64,000 nt of DNA, from the NCBI GenBank assembly GCA_948146395.1, contig OX411543.1, positions 65,235,474 to 65,299,473 on the forward strand. The letters run 5' to 3'. Shown piece by piece: positions 27,001-36,600 of the stretch. Under the pieces are notes generated by a model. That model searched no databases, was not told the DNA's origin, and saw nothing but the letters and a program-made list of their open reading frames with translations. How positions within the stretch are numbered: position 1 is the first letter of the stretch; each line of letters starts with the position of its first letter. A program made the translations under genes and the position numbers. The stretch comes from Fragum whitleyi (lineage: Eukaryota > Mollusca > Bivalvia > Cardiida > Cardiidae).

Positions 27001-30000
27001 TAATACTTAGTTTTCTAAAACTTGAAATAAAAGTAACAGAATACTAGATGGAGAGATAGATTCTTTTTTTGCAGTTGAAATGCATTGTCAGTTCAACAAG
27101 CACTATGTTGTTGGTACTTATTTGAACTGTCTTGACAAGGCAATTCAATCAGTACCAACATCATAGGGTTTGGTAGAGAAATGACAGATTTAGAATATAC
27201 ACCACTCCTTTGTATTTTTGAGTACTGAGTTCTAATGCTGGATAACTGTAATTTAATCAAGTTTTCTTTTCTCATTTTATCACGCATCAACAGAAGGTAG
27301 TGTAAACATGACTTACTCTAGAAACTACGGGATCTATTTATATCTTGCCTTGTGTTGTTGAATGTCATGGGTTTTCGTTTTTTACCAACCAAGCTGTGTG
27401 AATGAGCCTATTCGTTTCATTTATGTTTAAATGCTCATATCATATTGTGAAAAAGAAAATAAGTACAGTAAAACCTGTGTTAGTGGCCACCTGTGTTCAG
27501 CAAGCAACCTGTCTTAAGCAAGCGGCCGCAAAAATACCAAATGAACCAATTACACTGAAATTGACCTGTATTAAGCAAGCACCTGTCTTAAGCAAGCACT
27601 TTTTGAATGTTCCTTGACTGCATGCTTAAGACAGGTTTGACTGTATTGCTATATTTCTTCAAGAAATAGACTATTTTTAAAAATTTGAAACCATCCGTCA
27701 TTTCAGATGGTAAAATGTTGTCAAAGATTTTAAAATCATGGTACCACATGCAAAGCCAGCAACATTCCTTAAACAGTTCATGAATGTTTTCATCTTGAAC
27801 TGTATCATACTTCAAAAATATAGCAGTCTGTTCAGAGAATGTTACTGTAAAACCAACAAAATTTTTAGTGATTATCCTTTTGCCTCACTAATCTGGCCCA
27901 TGTCAAGTGGGTCAACCTTTTGGGAGGGCATTGCAGAGGTAAACATGAATTGATCAAGTTGAAAGGAATGGACATGAACTAACGAAATTTAGCAGTTATT
28001 ATAGAATCAAAAGTTTTTCAAACAGCATAAAGGCCTAAACAAATGAATATCCTACCTGATTAGTTTAAAAAAATGTTGATGGTTCATTCTACTGCCAACT
28101 TTTTTATTCTATCTACCATGTGCAAATCCAGGGCTAGGGGTCAAAGATCTTGACCGTTTTTGGAATATAAGCAAAGGTATGGTCATAATTAGAAAGAAAA
28201 TCTGAAAGTATCAGTTGTTCAGTTGGGAAGTAAATGTTGTAGTTATTTGTTAAGGCTGTAGATACAACATTTTGCTTGCCAATTAGGGAATATTATGATA
28301 TTAAGTTTTGAGCCTGTGTGTGACATTTCCAACAATTTCAGATGTTCATGAGGTGCAAACATTGAGTAGTGTGACAGCCAAATAATTATACTGTAAATAT
28401 TGATTCACCTGATGGTCTTCAGAGACTTTACTTTGCACATATTTGAAATTGTTCGAAATCTCACTCACAGGCTCATATGTGTTTGGATACCTCCTGAGAA
28501 AAAATACGGATCTGTGCATGTTATTACATTCTCAAAAACATTTTTTTTCTTTTCCACAAAAATGAAAAGTTGTAGAATAACCAATGGTATATCTTTAGAA
28601 ATTGCTAAAAAATATGGCACACAGCGAGGTTTGATAATTGTATTTAATTGAAATAATATGGATCAGTGTTTGGTTGGATGCATGGAAAAAATCTAATTTT
28701 GTTTTTGCATCACTGATTTGTTTGTTAAAAGGTATTTTGTTTGTCATGATAAATTGCATGAATCATTTTAGTATTTATTTTTCCTCAAAGGAATTTTTGA
28801 CATGCATAAATATTTGCTCAAAAATTGAATTAAAATCTGCATTTCTAATGTGCTTCATTGATAGAGCAGAGGCATATTATTTTACAGCTGTACCTTTCTC
28901 TGTCTGCCTTTCTGTCTATCTGTCTAAAAACATTACCTGAAAACTTAAGATTTCCCTATAACTTCAAAAATAATTGAAGTAACATACTCAACTGTAGCAT
29001 GAAGGAACATCTTATTGAATCTCATAATGAAATCAAGGTCAAGGTTGCCAATCACGGTCAAGCTCAGTTATAAAGGTCAAACTTAAAAGAAATTGCTGTT
29101 TAAGGGGCATAAGTGTTTTATGGGCACTTAAATGATCTTATTCTTGGTGTTTTTACAAAAAATATCTCTCATAATTATTCACTTTAAATAACTAGATGCA
29201 TGTTTTGGTCCTTCCAGAAGTCATAAAAACATACTCATTAAAGATTATAGTAAAATTTCTTCTGAGATATCTCCCATTATTCAATGAGGACACAAGGTTA
29301 TTAAAGGCCTATAGTTTTGGATTTGAATATTTTAGGGCATGTTTAAGCTTAAGATTTTTGTGTCATTGTCTCATCTGTCCTTATTGTTTTGTTTATGAAC
29401 CCTTGTGTATTCAAGATGTACATATGCTAGAAATGTGTAAACTTGGTCATTACATGATACCTAATTATTAACCTTGGATGAGTCTATGTTTTTTTCTAAG
29501 AGACAATTCCAAGGATAATAAATTATGCCACATAATGCTAGAAATATATGTATCAAACTTGATCATAGCATTATTTCTAATGAGTGTTAAAGGATTGATT
29601 ACTTACTCCCGTTAGAGCTAGTAATATTATTTTTCCATTATGGTTGAAAAAGACTAGTAGCTTCTATCAATGAGAGATTTGAATATTGTAACCATTAAAG
29701 GATTTGATTCTGAATTGTCTCTTTGAGACTATATCAAGGAGCAGTCATGCCGCAGGACTGTAAGTGCTTATATCTTAATGGCTCAGCCTGTAGGCAGTTA
29801 CAACTGTTTCAGACTTAGCCATTAATATGACACAAAATGGGAACATTCTGTGATGTACAAAAAGAATCAATATGTCTCACTTTTAAACAGATTATTTTTT
29901 TATTTTATAATTATCAATCCCCCATACCTTCTGATCATCAAAAAGAAAACTGCGCTACATCCAATCTTTTTTCAAATATGAGCCTGTTTATGTCATTTCC

Positions 30001-30572
30001 AACAGTTTGACACCTGCATTAGGTACAAACATTTAGAAGCCCAGACATTAACACAGTGCAATGAGAAGTTTGCTTAAATGTCTTCAGATACCTTGATACC
30101 TTGTTTATCTACAAATCATTCAGCCGCCACAATAGCGCAGTTGATTAGGCATAAGACTTCCAATCCGGATGTCATGGTTCGATCCCCGGTGGCGGCAAAT
30201 ATCCTTTCTGACGTTTGTCTTTCACCAATGGGTAGATAATCATAAACCTATGTGAAATAGCAGTGGGAGGCTAGGAAAGGGTGTAATGGTAGTACAGGTG
30301 AAAGAAATACCAGGAATCCATTGTTAGGTGCTCCGGCCGCTGCGATATAACTGCGAGATGGTTGAAAGCCGTGTTGAATCCATTCAAACAAACAAATTAT
30401 CTACAAATCACATAGTAAAGACTGGTCAGACGGTGCAGATGCACAGACTGGCCAGAGTCTTTGCTTTGGACACATATGAAATTGTTGAAAATGTCATGCA
30501 CTGGCTCATATTTAATTAACCTTTTTATGCCCCCCTATCGAGAGATTGGGGGCATTTTGTTTTACTCATGTC

Positions 30573-30605
<33 letters not shown>

Positions 30606-33600
30606 ATCCGTCTGTCCGTCTGTCTGTCCGTAGGTCCAAAAACTTACCCTGAAAACTTAACCTTGCCAATATCTTCAAGCCTATTCAAGATACAAAGCTA
30701 ATATTTGGCATGATGATAGATCTCAATGATCTGCATCCGCTGGTACCAAAGTCAAGGTCATGTGACAAGGTCAAGGTCATCTGTCAAGGTCAAACTTTGA
30801 AAAAAAATGCCGTTACGGGGGCATTCGTGTTTCACAAACACATCTTGTTTCTAGATGGTCCCTAAGATAGGGCTGGTCTTTCAAAGTGTATTTTGAAAAC
30901 AAAAGTCGTTCAAAATCTCTTTTAACCACATACCTACCCAAGTATTGCTTGCATTAAAAGTACCATTCCTTTTGAACTTTAGTTTGCATGCTTGGTGGTT
31001 GGCAAATTAATTATTTATGTTCTTAGTTTGTGTTAATTATTCAAGACAATGAACTATTGATAGATTTTAGATACTCTTGAATGTTGCATGATAAAGGCAT
31101 GAAAAATGGTTTTCTCACAATAAGCCCTAGACCATTTTTTCCCTAATTTTTAGAGCTACAAACAATTGTAATTATCAATACAATGATGTTGTGCATTCTT
31201 ATTTGAGCATGCCTTATATTCTTGTTGCATCATGTTTGCATTTGTAAAATAATCATAGCCTCTCATTGTGGAAAAACATTTTTATTAACCAAAGATACTT
31301 TAGTGATTGTCAGAATTTTATGATTTAGATTTAATTTTATTTGAATGATTTTTTGGCAAAATATTTTACATAAACTTTAAAAGTCAAGAATGAATGTGGA
31401 TTCATATAAAATGATGAGCTTTATCAAGCAACCCTTACACAATTAATACTTGTAATATTGACAATAATTTTGAATTAATATATTGCTCAACTGTTAACAT
31501 TGCTAATAAACTATCAATGATGTTAATCCCAGTGGATTCCAATTTTATTGAGCTGAGCCCAGCTGACTCAGTTGTTCCACAATAGGGCTTTTAATCCTGG
31601 GGTCCTCAGATAAGACCCCGGATTGGATAACTTTCATCCAACATATGACAAAGACATGTGTCCCACCAATGGGTGTATGTTATGTTAAACACCTAAGCGG
31701 GATGGGCAGCTAGTGGCTCAGATGAAATTTAATAGTGGAACTGGTGTTAGAAATGACAAGAAAACTATGGGTAGGGTGACCAGCTAGCACAACAGCAATA
31801 ATGTTGAAAGTGGGGTCAAACAAACAAAACCAATATTATTGACTATAATCTTGAATTATTATTTATCAATAGTATTGATATTGTCCTTGAAATATGCAAA
31901 TATAATGTTTCATTTAACCTTACTCCATTATCTAGGTTCAAACATAACAGATGATGAGTTGAGAATGGCCGAGGAGAAATTTGAAGAATCTAAACAAATC
32001 ACAGAGACGGCAATGCACAATTTACTAGAAAATGATGTAAGTTCACACATGTACTTGACCCTTTCCAATTATTCAAAATTTCAGATGTGGTCCAATTTTA
32101 AACAAGAGGACCATGATGGTCCTGTATCCCTTACCTTCACCAAGTTGAGTCCTGCTTGGGCAAGTTGATAAGCTTTAAAAGATCATTAAATGACAAATTG
32201 ATGGCTCAGTGTGAAATGGCTGTAACTGCCTATATGTTAATAGACAGTTACAACTTTTTTGTGCTGAGCCATCAAAATGTTTCAGCAAACTCAGTTTTGA
32301 TACCCAATTGACTTAAATGTTACACACCCTTTTTCATTATTTTGGAAAATGCCTTCTCCAAGAAATAATAAACAGAAAATTTCTTACTATGAATTTTACA
32401 TGCCAACAGCCATATTGGAAATCGCTTTGTAAGGTTTGTAACCTTATATTAAAACAGGTAGTTCTAATGATTTCAAGGTATTAAATTTTAACACAGGTTG
32501 TTTATCTGTACAAATAACTTTGCATGCTGCTAAAATGTATGGCTCTTCCAAAAGCAAGTATTTCTTTTATATTTGCCCCTGATGGTTTAAAACAGATTTA
32601 AGAACATAAAGAATATAACAATATCTAATTATTTATTTGACAGGTAGAGCAGATTGCCCAGTTACAATCATTTGTAGAGGCTCAAATAGACTTTCATAGA
32701 CAAGCTCTAGACACTTTGCAAGACCTTGCCCAAAACCTAGAATCAAGGTGAGGAGAAATTGACCCCATTGTGTGAAGATTTTAGAGTGTTACAAATTCAA
32801 AGATGTCACAGACATTATACTTGATAAAATTTTAAAATATCTTAGTCTTTTTCAAGTGTTAAATGTTGAGGAAAATTGAAGAAATTGTTTATCACAAGCA
32901 ATTGATTTTTTTCCACACAGCGTACTCTCAGTTCTCTTGAGGATTGTGGAAAATAGTTATTGCCTAGAAATGGAAGAAAGGTTAATTTAGTCTTAGGTAT
33001 TTGAGTATTTTTCCACACGTGGTAAAACATAAATGAGTCAGTCTAGCTAACCAAATTTTCAAAACTATATTTTCAAGAGTCAGATATTTTTTCATACAAT
33101 ACACTAAGTATGTTTTATATTTATCTTATAACCTCTATTTGCCTTGTTTTCTTTTATGTTTCTAACAGGAATGCAAGTTTCTAAAGATAACCGCAATATG
33201 TCATTGTTCTAAAATATCTATGTGATACCATAAAAAAAATCATATGGGATATTCATATAGTTATAAGATGTATTTACATACATGTACATTTAATCTTAGT
33301 GACAAGTCAAGGTTAAATATTGAAGTTAAGCAATTGTAATCCGGACACAATATGTCCTTTGCCAGAGGTGCGTTCATTAGAGCAAGATGAAAAATCCATC
33401 TAAATGAGATTTTTAAGACGCTGTAATGAACGATTTTCGACATTTTGAGTGAAACTATTCTACGTCGCTATGACTACTCGTTTTAAGCCAATGCAAAACC
33501 ATCTTCGTTTACTCATTGAGATATCTTAAGATTCTTATTGAGCGGCTTAAAAATCTCGCTCTACCCAACGCTTAATCTTAAAAATCTTAATAAGAATCTT

Positions 33601-36600
33601 AAGAATCTTGCTCTAAAGAATGCACCTCGGTTCTTGTTCTTCGGGACTAACTAGCTGTTCCACTGATTATCTTCTTTTTATCAGACGGAATGATGCATCC
33701 AGTCGACCAAAGATGGACCATATTCCAAAACGAGTCTCGTCATTCAGCAGTTTAAACAAACGGAGCCCATCACCATATGAGGACAGTTACAATATGAACA
33801 GTGGAGGGGAATATTATGCATCAGGTAGGTAGAGATCTAGGGAACACTTTTTGAAGTGCATTTACTTTTACTCATATCCTGCTGAATTGAAATTTGGCTT
33901 CAAAGATATTGCCGGTTTTGAGATATTGAAAATGGTCTGGCTAAATTTCCCCCAACAACGGTTAAGTAGAATGCAGGTAGTGCAGGTCAAGATCAGACCG
34001 CACATATGTTCAGTCTGTTCTTACTCTGTACTATCTGCCAAAGCTTTGTGTACAGCAAGCCAACGTCATAGCATAAGTGGTAGTGCGTCAGACTGTCAAT
34101 CTTGAGGTCCTGGGTTTGATCAACGTTGGCGCTGTCGGTCGCCATTGTCGCCAAATGCGACAAAAATTTAAAAGTGGCCCAAGAATTTTTCATTTGGCGA
34201 AAATGCCTGGCGCCAACAAAAATCAAGTGGCCCCAAAAATTATCAAATGGCCCCAACTCAATACACGATAAGCAAATATCAATAACAATATACATAACCA
34301 GACTGCCCTAAGGGAATAAACTCGCTAATCCGTCTAGTAGCCTACATGCGGCACGCGTCATTCACGGAGTCCGATTATCGATTTTTTATTGACAGCTGGA
34401 TTCATTCACATTTACCTATACGCTTCAAACACGGTAGGCGGGTCTAGTATCTGACCTCATTACACAGGGCTCTCGGAAACGACAGTAGTGTCGTCTGAGA
34501 CGACAACTTTTCTTAGCGGACGACAAAAAATCCTATTAAAGGATTCCACCGGACGACAAGTTTTTCTAAGGCACGCGTCCCGACTAATAACCTCATGGCT
34601 GTGTATAGAGTAACATGTATTTGATTGTTTACGTAAGTTAACTGTCGCGTGAAAAATCGATAATAGCCATATCTGAAGTCCGATAGACGGGTGCGGAAGG
34701 CGTGGCGTTAATTGACGCCAACAGCCAATCGTAATCGGTTATTCGTAGACCTTGTAGGCGGAGCTTGATTATCAATGAATGGAATCTAGACTCTGCCCGG
34801 CAATGTGTTTTTGCGAAACATGTGAACCATTAATATATTGATTGAAGCAGTTGATTCACTAATTATATACCGGTAATTGAATTTGAGCAGGGCCCCAATT
34901 AAAAGAAGGCAATAGTAAGACAACATAATCGCCCCGATTTATTCGTAACAAGTAAATGATTAGTCCGTGTCCTTCGAACTGACCCGAATCTTTTTTACCT
35001 TTTGTAAAATCGGTAGTTAGAGTAAAAACAATTATTAAATTAAAGAAATGTTCCGGAAAAATACGGCATGAATTATCACTAGTGGTGAATCTCTGAAACG
35101 CCGTGCATGTGCTTAATTCCGTCGGATAACTTATTTCAAAAATGGAAAGCTCCGGATCAGCCCACTGATCAGACGTGTGTTGAAGTCAAAAAAAAAAGAA
35201 AAGAAAAAAAAAAATGAACACAAATTAAGAGACAGGTGTTTCGGGAAGTTTAATTATTTCAATAAAAAAAAGAAAATAAGAAAAAGAGATAACCAATGCA
35301 GTTCAAACATACAATCTTTTGTAATGAATATCAATTCTGAACTTTTTCTCTCAATTGACAACATCTGCAAAGAGAATCATGGCATAGACTATCGGTATAT
35401 GTTGAGATTTTTTAAAGTCTAAATAAATATAATAACATTTTTTGACTTCTTTTTAACTTCTGTCAAAAAGTTGATATAACTGTTTCAAATACTTGCTTTT
35501 GTACTAGTCAATGGTTTAAACTGAACCGGGAAAAGTTTTGTCATCTACTGAGCTCATCTCCAAAAATGAAAAAGAAAATGTAAAAAGCATTGGGATAAAA
35601 GAAGAAAATGTTTTTAGGAAAAGAGTTGGGTGCAAAATGTCGAAAATTTTGTCAATTAGTACCGGCCCAGACACCCGAAATGTGGCCCCAATTTTCACCA
35701 GGTTGGCCCCAACTTTTTTCATTTGGCGAAAGTGATGGCCCCAACTTTTTGAGAGCCAGAGTGAACCCTGTTTGATCCCCAACAGCGGCACTCATCCTTT
35801 ACGAATATTTGTCTACCACCAATGGGTTGATAATTGTAGACCTTTGTGGGATAGCAGCTGGAGACTAGGAAAGGATGTAATGGTAGTACTGGTGTGTGAA
35901 ATATCAGGAATCTATTGTAAGATGCTCCAGCAATATGACTGAAAAGTGGTGTAAAACCCAATTCACATCAAATCAAAATTGGTGTACAGCAGGACCCCCC
36001 ACCTCCAACCCACCTTTCAGGAGAAGGCTTAACAATAAAGAGAGTACTCACTGCATTTGCAGAATCAAATCGAACTTGTTTGATTAGTTTTAAATGGATA
36101 TGTAGTGTAAAGATAGTAATTTTACTTAAATCAAACCCCAAATTTAACACCAAAAAATAATAAAATATTCTAACAGAAATGACTTATGAGCATGGTATAA
36201 ATCTAATATCAAAAATATACTTGACAAAAAAGTTAGGGATCAAAACTTTATTGATGGCCAGCAACCCTAAATTCAAAGATTTCTTTCTCTCGCTGTGTGA
36301 AGCTTCATCACATATGCTTTGTTATGCCTAAGGTTGAAAAAAAGATACACCATGGAATGTTCAGATACAAAGACAAGATACAAAAATTATAAATTTTAAG
36401 TCTTGATCCCTATTTTTATGCCCCCGATAGGGAGGCATCATAAATTTGACTTGTCCGTCCGTCCGTCTGTCTGTCCGTCCGTCCGTCATTCCGTCCAAAA
36501 ACTTTAACATTGGCCATAACTTCCTTATTACTTAACATATTCGCATCATACTTTACCACAACATTCCTTGGTACATTACCTTTCTGTAGGCACATACTTT

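Noticed and set aside
30119..30200. tRNA gene
   Set aside because: A and B boxes are present but the sequence continues into a SINE body with an AAAC tail and target duplication; it is a tRNA-derived head.
31839..32168. 109-codon open frame taken as one exon
   Set aside because: Only 31936-32036 is endophilin-like and bounded by AG and GT; the rest is intron read-through.
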